64,000 nt of DNA, taken from positions 16,879,501 to 16,943,500 of the forward strand of contig NC_067287.1 of NCBI RefSeq assembly GCF_020740795.1, given 5' to 3'. Origin of the DNA: Apus apus. Its lineage: Eukaryota > Chordata > Aves > Apodiformes > Apodidae. A program made the translations under genes and the position numbers. Positions 32,945-47,900 of the stretch are shown piece by piece. The notes beneath the pieces are model-generated. The model was not told the DNA's origin and searched no databases. It was given only the letters and a program-made list of their open reading frames with translations. Positions within the stretch are counted from its first letter, which is position 1. Every line of letters begins with the position of its first letter.

Positions 32945-33490
32945 CCTGTGGGAGGGCAGACACCCCAGCATCCTTACGGACCACGAGGGAGGCTAGTCAT
33001 CCCTACAGCCATGTGGGCCGTGAGGGCAGCCAGGCACCCGCAGCATCCCCATGGCCATAGGGGCAGACGAATCTCCCCAAGGACCACAAGGGAAGGTGGA
33101 CATCCCCAGCCTGGCCCTGGACTTCAGGGGCAGGTGAACACCAGCATCGCCGTGGCTGGTAGGACTAGATGGAGAAGACTGACAGAGGCAGGCATATGCT
33201 TCGAGCATCTGCATGGACATGGAAGTAGCTGGTCTCCTCCAGCACCTACATGGTCCTGGGGGCAACAGATCATCCACAGCATCCTTGTGGAACATGAAGG
33301 CAACAGCTCCCCCAAGGATCTACACAGACCCAGGAGGGCAAGCAAACATGCCCCAGCATCCACACAGGCTAGCTCGACACCCCCAACATCCACAGAAGTT
33401 GTGGGGACCACTGGGTGCTCCCAGCACCCCTGTGCCACTCAGAGGCAGGCCATCACCCACAACACCCCCATCACCTGGTGACACAGGATG
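32945..33490. repeat. Decayed minisatellite, about 14 copies of a ~38-bp unit
   Basis: Successive segments share the core CCCCAGCATCC-CATGG-CCATGAGGGCAGG with strong divergence. Unit starts fall near 32950, 32985, 33025, 33063, 33093, 33135, 33190, 33228, 33265, 33300, 33338, 33372, 33410 and 33446. The 196-residue plus-strand open frame across it repeats His-Pro-Gln-His-Pro-like words because of the array. Units differ in length by amounts that are not multiples of three, which argues against coding. Confidence 0.75.
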
Positions 33491-36016
33491 GGGACTGGGG
33501 GCAGGCAGATGGGCTGTGTGCCCACACTGCAGGCCTCAAGCCCTGGAGTGAGCAAAGGTGTGGGGCAGCTGGGGGGAGTGACGGGTGGGGGTCTGCAGCC
33601 TGCAGGGCACCCACCAGCTTCTAGGACCCCAGCAGGCCTGGCTGTGACATGGCTCCAGGCAGGGAAGGAGAACCATCTCCTATTTAGACAACAGCACGTG
33701 CCCTGGGTCCGTAAGCACTGGGGAATGGGTCGCACAGTCCTTCCCTCTTAGGGTAAAGGCGCCTCGGAGACTCATGGCTGTAAAAGGAGCGGGATGGAGG
33801 GAGACATCCAGGGGCCAGGAGGGAGGGGGATGGATGCCCTCACCGCTTCATTCCCATCCCTCCACTCACCCCTGAGCCAGGGCCAGGCGTGAGGCAGGGG
33901 CAGGGGCCCCTGCAGCAGGGTACCAGGCTGAGGAGGGGCTGGCACCCTGTCCTCAAATCTCACCCAACTCCAAGCCCCAAGATGCCTGCAGCCTGGGGAC
34001 GTTGTGCCTGGCTCCCTGGGCTGCTTAAATCCTGGGGAAGCAGCAGGGAGGGAGGTCCAGGGAGGAGGGGCAGCTGCGGGATGCAGCTGGCTTCACTCAA
34101 GGGGATGTCATGACCAGAGGGAATTGTTTGACATTCCAGTTCCCGATGCCTTCCCGGCAGCAGCCTCGTCCCAGGGCCAGGCAGGAGCTGGGGCTGGGCC
34201 AGTGTGGGGGCTCAGAGGCTGCTTCCCAGGCTCTGCTGGTCTGGGTCAACCCAGCCTGGGATGGAGCTGTGGGCTGGCCAGAACTGGAGGCACCCCTGCA
34301 CCTCTGCTCTCTGCAACCTCCTTGCTTTTTGCAGCCCCTGGGGGTTCAGCTGACACTGACTGCTTGGAACCACATCCCTGGGATGGGATTGGCAGTATGT
34401 CAGGGTTCTGCTCCTCACCCCCTGCTTCCCAAGCTTCTGGGTCCTACATGCAGACGGGGCTTTCCAAAGAGTCTGCGGGAAGTCCAAGGCGTCAGTCCAC
34501 TCTCTGCCAGACAAGGGGCCCCTGCCTGCACAGCCATCCAGGAAAGCTGTCACGAAGCTGAGGAAAGGCCACTCCAAACAGTCTGTCCTAGAGGGGGTCA
34601 GGAGACTGCTCCTGGTTAACCCCTCTGAGCTGCTTCCTGTCATAGCAGCAGAGCCAGGAGTGCAATTCCCTTCCCTGGGCCATGCCAACCCTGCACCTCC
34701 CTGCTCTGTGGGATGAGGACCAGGGCTTGCCAGGCCCTACCTGAAGCACCAGGGCAGGGTGCTGAGCACTGCTGCACATGCCACCTCTGGGGGCCCCATC
34801 CTTCCCACATCCTGGCTGGTGGGGCAGTGGGGTGGGGTTACAGGAAGGGATGGCCAGACCCCTAAGGTCTTCTGCAGTGGTGTGGGGACCCACCTGCCAT
34901 TCTGCATCCCAGTCAAAGGCCAGCACACCACCCTGCCAGCACCCATGTGGCAGGCAGGGCACACGAGCAGGGCTTAGGGATGCTCAAGGCATGCTCGGAG
35001 CAGGGCCAGGAGGAGGAAGGATCCTGTCTGTTTTTCCATCTCCCTTCCCACACCCCACAAGCCCCCCTTCCTTCCATCCTCCCCCCTGCACTGGGTTGAA
35101 ACAACCCCATCTGGAAATACCTTCCCTTTTAAAGGCAGGCTCCACCAGGCAGCCTGCACCCTCTGGGAAGCTGCTGCATTACGTGGCTGGGAGGGACTCC
35201 AGGGATGGGGGCTTGGGGGGGATAATTGAATCTCTGCCCACCTTCATGGCCACAGACCTTTGCTGACCCCCCAGGTGGCAGAGGGATGGCAGGGAGCAAA
35301 CAGGAGTGCCCTCAAGAGCCAGGGCAGTTGAGGATGCTGCTGTGACCTACCCCAAGCCTTGGCAGTGCCAGTGCTGCCATGGGCAAGCCCTGGCACCACT
35401 CAGCATCTGAGTTGCAGCCAGGGTGGGGGACCGGGAGGTGTGAGGCCAGTCAGAGTTGAGTGCTGCTGCTGAGTCACCCAATACCTGGTGGCACAGCAGT
35501 CCCATCCACCAAGGCCTCCAGGGACAGAGACACTGGGGCTGTGCTAGCTGATTTGAGCCAGAACAGCCCAACTTGGGGCTGGGGGTCACCAGGTGTACCA
35601 GGGGGCCTGGTGAGAAGGAGGTGCTGCCCAAGGAGGTTTCCCAGTGCAGTTCCCCTCTGTCAGAATATCCTCTTTAGCTGGCATGGGTTTATGCTTGGTC
35701 ACAGGAGTCCCTGCCCTGGCCTACAACCTGTCTATGAGATGGGAAGTTGTGGTAGGGGTTTTGGGGTGAGCTGGGGTAGTCTCCATTCTGGGAAGGTTTG
35801 GAGAGCTGGGCTGGGCTTTCCGCTCCCCAAATACTGCCAGGCCAAGGGGGAGGCTGAGAAGACAACGGAGAGTCTGCAGCACCCCGGGATGACCTGGGGA
35901 CCTCGTCCTGCTCTAGGGGTGACAGGGAGCAGGGAGGGGCTGGGGCTGCTCCAGGCAGGGTCCTGATCCAGCTGTGCACTCTGTATGCCTGGCATGAGAA
36001 GGGTTAACTGGGTGCC

Positions 36017-36160
36017 TCCCCCATCTATAAATATCATGTATGTCCCACGCGTATGAGCTTGGGAGGCTATTTTGGTTGGGTGCCTGCTGCTTCAGGAATG
36101 TGCCGGAGTGAGGACCTGGGGGGTGACGTCACCAGGACCACTCTGGTTCCAGCACCTGCT
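36017..36160 (+). promoter_or_regulatory. DES upstream muscle enhancer (MEF2, CArG-like, TEAD/MCAT, E-box)
   Basis: Within 130 bp, about 0.85 kb upstream of the DES promoter, lie CTATAAATAT (36025-36034, MEF2-like), CTATTTTGG followed by TTGG (36067-36079, MEF2/CArG-like), AGGAATGTG (36094-36102, TEAD/MCAT) and a CACCTG E-box near 36153. From memory, the human desmin enhancer, about 1 kb upstream, has CTATAAATA followed by TATTTGGGGTTGG in the same order, so this looks like its orthologue. It should drive skeletal and cardiac expression of DES. Confidence 0.75.
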
Positions 36161-36844
36161 CGGGGTCACTCAGCACCACCCCAAGAGCACCCAGCCCCGG
36201 GCCAGTGCTGAGCCCTCCTTATCAGAAAGGGGGTTGGGGTGATGGGTCAGCACAAGCACACTCAGAGCAAGGGTGCCCCCACATCACCCTCTACCTAGGC
36301 TTCTCCCTTGCGCCAAGTCTGGGGGAGGAAAGCTGGAGTCTGACCCCACATGCAGAGCTGAGACTGGTGCTTTTGCTGTGGGGCAGATCTAGACACCATC
36401 AGGGGGATTTTATGGTTCTCAAAGCCAATTAGGTGACTGTGGCCACCAGGCATGGAGTCAGGCTTAAGGAGGGGAAAGTGAGGGCTAAGTCCCCATCTTT
36501 CCCCACAGCACCAGCCCAGGCTGTCTCTCTGTCTGTCCAGGCCCTCGGGGGTGGCACTGTACCCCAATGGGCAACAGCGTAGTGCAGGGGGCCTTACCAG
36601 CAGCCTGCCCCTTTTCCCTCCCTTGCACCTCCAGGGCTAGGACAGCGCAGTGGGGGGCCAAGTGGGGAGGCTGACAAACCAGTGGGGTCTGAGGGTCCCT
36701 GAGGTTTCACGGGCATTGTTGTCACCCATCCGGGGGTCTGCAGCCCAGTGTTGCAAGCAGGTGAGGGGTGGTGGGCGGGGGCTGGCAGCCGTCCCACCCC
36801 CCCGCAGCAGCATCCCCCAGCTGCCCGGCAGCAGGAGGGGCGGG

Positions 36845-36890
36845 TGATGTCAGCAGGATACAAATAGCGGCAGCGCGGGTCCCCTTCCGA
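36845..36890 (+). promoter_or_regulatory. DES core promoter
   Basis: TGATGTCAG (36845-36853) is followed by the TATA-like ATACAAATAG (36858-36867), 102 bases before the start codon. The human desmin core promoter, as I recall it, has the same block order (TGATGTCAGGAGG, ATACAAATAG), so this short stretch is strongly conserved from birds to mammals. Transcription should start near 36890. Confidence 0.85.
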
Positions 36891-36968
36891 AGCCTCTCTG
36901 AGCTGCCGGCCGCTCGCCAGCCCCTCTGCCTGCTCCCTGCTCCGGCCTCGCCGTCCCACGCCGCCACC

Positions 36969-41759
<4,791 letters not shown>

Positions 41760-42479
41760 AGGAGGCTGCTCCAGCAGCCCACTGGCACCTTCTGTCCCTG
41801 CCTCCGTTCTGCCGCCAAGCCCCCCTCTTGCCCCCCACCTCGCCTGCCGGTGCTCCCCCGGCACTGCCTGAGGGGTCCCCGCTGCGCAGCCGCCTCCAGG
41901 CCCTCTGCGCCCCCCGGACTCTCTCCTTCGGCTTCAAAAGGCTAGCTCTGCTTTTGCAGCTTTGCAGCAGCAATGCCAGTGTCAGGATCAGGCCCGGGCC
42001 GGGGGGGGGCAGCAGGAGGGAGGGAGGGGGCAGGCAGGAGGGGCTGGGGGGAGCAGGTGGTAGCCTTAGCTAGCTCCCTGGAGAGTGGGACAGTCCCAGC
42101 AGCAGGTTCTGGATCCCCCTGTAGCCCCCTCCCTGTGCCAGAAATGGGATTGGGGTTTGTCTCATGGGAGCAGGAACTTGTCCCCCCATGCTGGCCTTCC
42201 TGGAGCTGGCACTTCTCCGGGTGCATGGTGGCAATGCCAGGGATGGGGAGAAGTGGGGTCCGGGCCGAGCCCCCCATTGTCTGCCCAGCTCGGAGCCAGG
42301 GTGCTCCCAACCTGCATCCCTCTCCCAACCCGGGGGGACTGTGGCTTTGTGCTCCCCCCAGCCTGAGAGGCAGCCTCATGGGGCAGAGGAGGGCAGCGCC
42401 CACCTCCCTCATTGCGGGGACCCCCAGCAGCAGGAGGCTGTGCGGGGCCAGGCTTGTGAGCCGAGAGGGTACCTGTAGG

Positions 42480-42555
42480 TGGACATAGGAGAGAGGAGGA
42501 GTGACTGAGTGGGAGAGAGGGGGGAGAGAAGGAGAGGAGCCGGAGAGAGGCCTGG
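42480..42555 (+). repeat. Polypurine tract in the DES 3' UTR
   Basis: About 70 bases of nearly pure A/G (AGAGAGGAGG, GGGAGAGAGGGGG and similar words) in the predicted 3' UTR. It could form triplex DNA or bind purine-rich RNA factors. No function is shown. Confidence 0.6.
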
Positions 42556-42634
42556 GGGCCAGGGCAGGCACCCCCACCCCTCGCCCCACTGCACCCCCAC
42601 CCCACCACGTCTATGTGACTCTTCAGGCGGCTGA

Positions 42635-42640
42635 AATAAA
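42635..42640 (+). promoter_or_regulatory. DES polyadenylation signal
   Basis: AATAAA within GGCTGAAATAAACAGC, 876 bases after the stop codon, fixes the 3' UTR at about 0.9 kb. Desmin mRNAs of other vertebrates have a 3' UTR of similar size. Confidence 0.88.
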
Positions 42641-42659
42641 CAGCGGAGCATCACCTCTT

Positions 42660-44400
42660 CCTCCTGGAGCATCTCTGGGGCAGGGGTGGGATGGGGTGGT
42701 GGGGAGGTGCCTCCCAGAGGGGGCATCACACAGACCCCCAGGGATGGGCTGAGGTGGGCTGGGAGGCCAGCATCTCCTCGAGACGTCTTTTTCCTAAGCT
42801 GCTAGTCCCTCAAAGAAACTGTGTCACTCACACTGAAGGTGCCCCAGAGCATTTTGCTGCCTGTGGTGATGGGTTTCCCAGTTGCACTGAGTGGGAGAGC
42901 CCTGCTGGGACTGGGGGCAGAGGCAGCTGAGCCCTGAGCAGGTTTGGAGGGACCCTGGGTGACTAACCCTTGTCCCCCCCCCCATACACTCAGGGCCTTA
43001 TACTGTGTCCCAGTGGCTCTCAGCCCCACAGCTGCCCACTTTCTTCCCTCACCAAGGCCAGGCCTGTCCTGGACCCACAGCTGCTGGGGACCTATCCAAG
43101 GCTCTGCCACCCACCATTGCCACGGATCTGCTAGCAGAGCTCTCCTCACTCCAAATTTACCTCTGTGGGAAGCTCCCATGGGGAAGAGAGATTCAGAGTT
43201 GCAGTCCCCCAGGAGGCATCAGAGAGTCCACACCCCCCTGCCAGGCAGCAGAGCCCTGGGAGGGTAGAAGGCTTGGCAGAGGGTGGCATTTTGGGACAAG
43301 GCAGGTGCTGCTGCCAGCAGTGGGGACGGGGTTGCGTGGGGTCCCTGAAGGGGAGGCCAGCGTGGTGAACGTCACCTTTGTCTGCAGGACCGGCCAGGGG
43401 CGAAGGGGTGCCGAATCTGAAGGGCTGTCTCCAGCAGGTGGCCCTGTGACATCGAGGACGGTCCCCAGGGCTGCGCTGGGGAGGGACGACACCTCCCTGG
43501 CCCAGGCAGCCTGGACCGGGTCTCTGCCCCAGCAGCTTAGGGTGGTAGGCAGGGGACAGAGCAGCCCTTGGTCCGCTGGGCAGCCCTCCTCCAGCCCCTA
43601 GAGACCCCAGAGTTTGCTCAGCAGTCGGGCTGCAGGTCCAGCAGGACATCCCCCTCCAGTGTGCCCCAGTCACCCAATACAGGGGAATACTGGGATTTTC
43701 TCTTTGCTGGTGATGCTCCACTCATGTCAGCACCCTTGGGCTAGTGACAACGAGCTGTGGCAAAGTCGGCGGGGCTGGTCTGCAGCCTGGCAGCACCATG
43801 CTGTGACACTTGTGTCCTGCTCACCCACATCTACAGCCCCTGGCGAGGGCAGCTGGGGCCAGGTGCAGAGCTGTGTGCCATCACGGCAGGAACCAGGGAA
43901 GCCCTGCCTGGGGGTGGCACAGGCAGTCCCTGGTTGCTTGTTGTCTGGAGGGCAGCATGTGGGAGCTCTCAGAGGGCTCCCAAAGAGAAGGGTGCTCCTG
44001 CTGATCTGGGCTGTCCAGGACTCCTGCTGATCAGGGCAGCAAGGCAAGAGCTCAGTAAGAGAAAAGCGGTTTTGCTGTGTTTGCAGCCTCCTGTCAGGTG
44101 GATTTGGGGTGAGAAGGGTTGCAGGGATCCCTGCTTCTGCTGCCTGCTGGGCACTGGGCAAAGGGGCCCTGTGGGGCTCGCTCCTGCCCGGGGTCTCGCG
44201 TTGCAGGAAGCATGACGGTGTCCTTTCCCTCCACATGCCACCAGGGTCTATCTGTCTGGATCCGGTGACACCACTGGAGAAGGGGAAGGGGAGGAGGAAG
44301 GCTGGGTCCCCCCGAGCCTCACTGCTAATATGGAAAGGTGCTGGCCCCTTTCTATCTTTGCAAGTGGAGCTGGGCTGCAGGGCCGGGACGCCAGGCGCAG
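42660..44400. other. DES-SPEG intergenic region
   Basis: About 1.7 kb without a recognisable gene. A CCCCCCCCC run near 42975 and ordinary GC-rich sequence are all I see before the SPEG promoter motifs begin at 44419. Confidence 0.5.
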
Positions 44401-44418
44401 AGAGGGGGAGCCTGGCCA

Positions 44419-44943
44419 AGGAATGTGACATATCAGAGGCAGCTGCCACTTCGGCAGAGGGGGCAGAGGGAGCGCAGCTCGCCGGGGGCTGCGCGGGACG
44501 GGACGGGACAGTCGAGGGGGGGGACGCCACGGCCCCAGCGCCAGGACGGCTCAGCCAGCGGCCGCCCCCGTGGGACTCACACCCAGGCCGGCGGAGGAGC
44601 AGGTGCCGAGGCGCTGGGCGGGCTCGGGGTCGCAGCGGAGCATGGGGTGCGGTTGCCGCGCTGCCTCCGGTGCTCAGTGAGAGGTGGCTTGGCGAGCAGC
44701 AACCCGAGCCCCCACCTAAAAATAGCCCCTTGCTTGCCCACAGCGCTGCGACCTTCGGGGCTACTGCCCGTGGGGGGGGGAGGCACCGATTCGAACAGCA
44801 CCTGCACCGGGGGGCCACCTCTGCCCCAGCACCCGTGGCAGGCACCCAGCACCCTTGGGCTGCAGACGCGGGGAGAAGCGGGGCACGGAGCTGCCGGCTA
44901 GGGGCGGCGGGGCTCACGGGTGTGGGCAGGGAACCCGCAGACC
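44419..44943 (+). promoter_or_regulatory. SPEG promoter with TEAD, E-box and perfect MEF2 sites
   Basis: AGGAATGTG (44419-44427, TEAD/MCAT), a CAGCTG E-box (44440-44445) and a perfect MEF2 site, CTAAAAATAG (44716-44725), lie 220-525 bp upstream of the SPEG start codon in a CpG-rich setting. This combination is typical of striated-muscle promoters and fits SPEG expression. No TATA box is clear, and the start site is unknown. Confidence 0.7.
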
Positions 44944-47900
44944 ATGCATCGAGCGCAGGGACGTGGTGGCACGAGCAGGGCCAGTGGGCAGCCCCGGGTG
45001 GCCCCACCGAGCCCTGGCATCCCCCCGAAGCGCGCCAAGGTCACAGCAGAGCCGGGGGCACCTGCGGAGGGCCCAGCTCGGCTGGCAGCGCCGTTTTTTG
45101 TGCGGAAGCTGAAGAATGCGGCGATCGGCACTGGCTGCGACATCCGGCTGCGGGTGGTGGTGGTGGGCAACCCCCAGCCCAGCCTCCGCTGGTACCGAAA
45201 CGAGGAGGTTCTGGCCCCACAAGAGGAGGAATATGGCACCCTCTGGATCCGGGACAGCAGGAAGGAGGATGCTGGTGTGTACACTTGCATTGCCGAGAAT
45301 GAGCGGGGAGAGGCCATGACCAGCGCCGTGCTGGCCATCATTGACATGGAAGGTAAGGGTGGCATGGCTGCTGGCATGGCTGTGCTGGCACATCCCTGGG
45401 CACATGTTTGCCGAGGGTGGCTGTGGTGCTTTGCAGGTTGCAGCTGCAGTGCATGCCCAGGGCCAGCCAGGGCTGGGCTTTGCTGCAGGATGGGGTGCCT
45501 GGTGCCACCAGCACCAGGGTGGCTTTCAGGCCTGGAGCGAGCATGTGGCTGCAGTACGGGCTGCCAGGCCAGGCAGGGTGCCAGGGCTGGGCATGGAGGT
45601 GTTTTGAGTATGTGATACCAAGCCTGCTTGGGGCAGGAGGAGAGAGAGAGATAGAGACGCGTCTTGGGTGCATGGCACTGGTGGTGCCACCCTCTGCAAC
45701 CACCAACATGGACCCCGGTAGAACCCGGTGCCCCTCCACAAGCCACCTCCGTGCAGCAGCTGCCCACGAGCAGAGCTGCCTGTGGCACCACCATCACCAG
45801 GCTCCGGGGCTGCACTGAGAAACCCGGGACTCTCTGGGCGTGGGGCCGGAGGGAGGAGCCTAATGCTGCAGGGGGCGGTGCTGACGAGGGGTGGAACCTG
45901 GGCTTTGCAGTGGGCGGGGTCTGGTGGTTAATTAGAGCCTTATGGCAGCCCCTCTGCTCATCAGCCGGTGCACAAGGGAGCTGCTTATGGGTGGGCCTCA
46001 TCCTGCACAAGGGCCCCAGGAACGTTTGGGGCTCAGTCGCCTCTGTCCCAGGATGGGGTAACCCCTCTCTGGAGTGTTACAGACCTGGATGTTAGGGAGC
46101 ATGTGGTGCTGGCTGGTGGCACTGCTTGGAGATGTGAGCTGTGATGCCTGCCTGGGGACAATGAGGGCAGGGAGCAAAGGAGGTGGTGCTGAGTCCCGTG
46201 GCTGGGACTGCGCCAGTCCCAGCTCCAGGGAAGGAGCTGCTCCAGGGGCTTGGCAGCATGGGAGGTGTGCTGGAAATGCTGCGTCTTGAGCAGGGACTGG
46301 ATGGCAGTGGGGGCACAGAAGCAGCCTTTGCAGTGCTGCAGGGGAGCAATGAAGAAGAGGAGTTCCTCTGTGTGAGCTAGAGGGCTGGAGGAGTGGTGTT
46401 TGGAGGATGGAGGAAGGGTTACATGATGCTCATGGGCCTAGTGGAGGGACAGGAGAAGCAGAGATGTGTGCAGGAGGGGTCCTGCCCCGCAGTTGGTCTG
46501 TGCTGTGTTGCTGCTCATCATGCCTTTGGGGACCGTGGCACTGTGCAGTTGGGTGCTTGGTGCTGCATGTGCAGAGAGAGTGGGAGACGTGCACTGCCCC
46601 ACAGGGCAGGAGCAGCCTGTCCTAGGGGACTGAGGTGGGGGGTCACCCTGTTCTCACACTCTGGTGTGCAGCTGCACCTCTCCATGGCACTGCTGTCCCG
46701 GGCACCCCTGCCTGTGCTCAGCAGCGAGGCACTGCCTGATTTCCCCAGGTGCCTGTTCCCATTGTGCTGATGCACTTGTCCCTGCTCCTCATTCCCAGCT
46801 GCCTTTCTGGAGCAGCTGAGGAAGGGATGGAGCAGCCAGGATTGCCTAATACACCGGGTGAATGTCACCCTGCCGTGGGCACTCCACCAGGCAGGCTCTT
46901 GGCGATGGGTGCACCTCCATTGAGCAAACAGCCACCCAAAGAGCCAGCCCTGGGGCAGAGATCCTCTGAAGCCACGCAGGCTCTGGGGCACTGGGCTGGG
47001 CAAGGAGCAGGGCAGCTCCTAGTGTGGCTTTGCTCCTGTTCCAGAGCAGAACAGCCCCTGTGGTCTGCTGTGGCAGTGTCTGGGGAGCACCATGTGCTGG
47101 TGTGGAGGTGATGAGATGTGGGGAGTGGTCCGGTCCCATCACCTGGCCCTGTGTGTTGTTCCCCTGAGGCCTTTTTCTCCATGCCAGCGGCCAAATGGTG
47201 GGACTGGTCATCATGTGAAATGGAAGAGTCATGCCACTGCTCCGCCTGCCCTGACACCCTGCCAGGATGTGTAGTGTTTCACTGGCCTCAACTGCTCAGG
47301 GGCTCCCCACACAGAGACCCAGCTCTCTGGGGACCATGGAAGTTGCACTGGTGGTTGTGACATCCCTGTGCCAGGCAGGGACATCCAGTCCTTGTTCCCT
47401 GGGGGCACTTGTAAGCTGGGTCATTGGCTAGTTATGGGGCAAGGGGGATGTCTGTAAAGTCCCCAGGCAGGATGAGGTCTTCCTTGGGGCTCAGGGTCCT
47501 AGCCCCACATGTCTGGAGGCATTGGGGTGCCCTCTCTCCGTTTGCTGCCACCAGGTCGTGGTCTCTGGTGGGCACAGAGCCTAGTCCTCCACCTTCTCTC
47601 TCTCCAGCGTGCAGGTCAGGCTGCAGCTCTCCATGGGGACAGCGTCAGCTCTCCCCAAGGTGGCTCAGGTCACTGCTGGTGGGGTGGGGGGGCTCTGCAC
47701 TGCTCAGCTCTGCACTTGTCCCCAGCAGCTCCTCCTGTACCAGCTCAGCATTCCCCCTTGCTCACACGAGCCTGATTTAGCTCCTCTAATCCCTTGCCCT
47801 GAATCTGTCGCTCCACCCCATTAATGATTTTCTCCTGCTCTTCTCCCAGGTTCCCTGAGTGCGTCAGTGCTCAGCGTGGGGAGCGGGGAGCCCACATGTG

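Larger units (their letters stand above)
30813..36016. other. DNPEP-DES intergenic region, no gene recognised
   Basis: No protein family, splice-consistent exon set or RNA gene is seen. It holds an adjacent AP-1/CRE pair (31077-31092), a moderately CpG-rich patch at about 32690-32910 with a CACGTG E-box, and a decayed minisatellite (32945-33490). In mammals this interval carries muscle-specific control sequences for DES, so unrecognised distal enhancers are likely but cannot be pinpointed by eye. Confidence 0.55.

Noticed and set aside
32891-33481. 196-codon plus-strand open frame before DES
   Set aside because: It follows the decayed minisatellite. Repeat units vary by non-multiples of three, and there is no family resemblance.
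43727-45007. 426-codon minus-strand frame upstream of SPEG
   Set aside because: It is a shadow of the GC-rich SPEG promoter and exon 1, with no motif.
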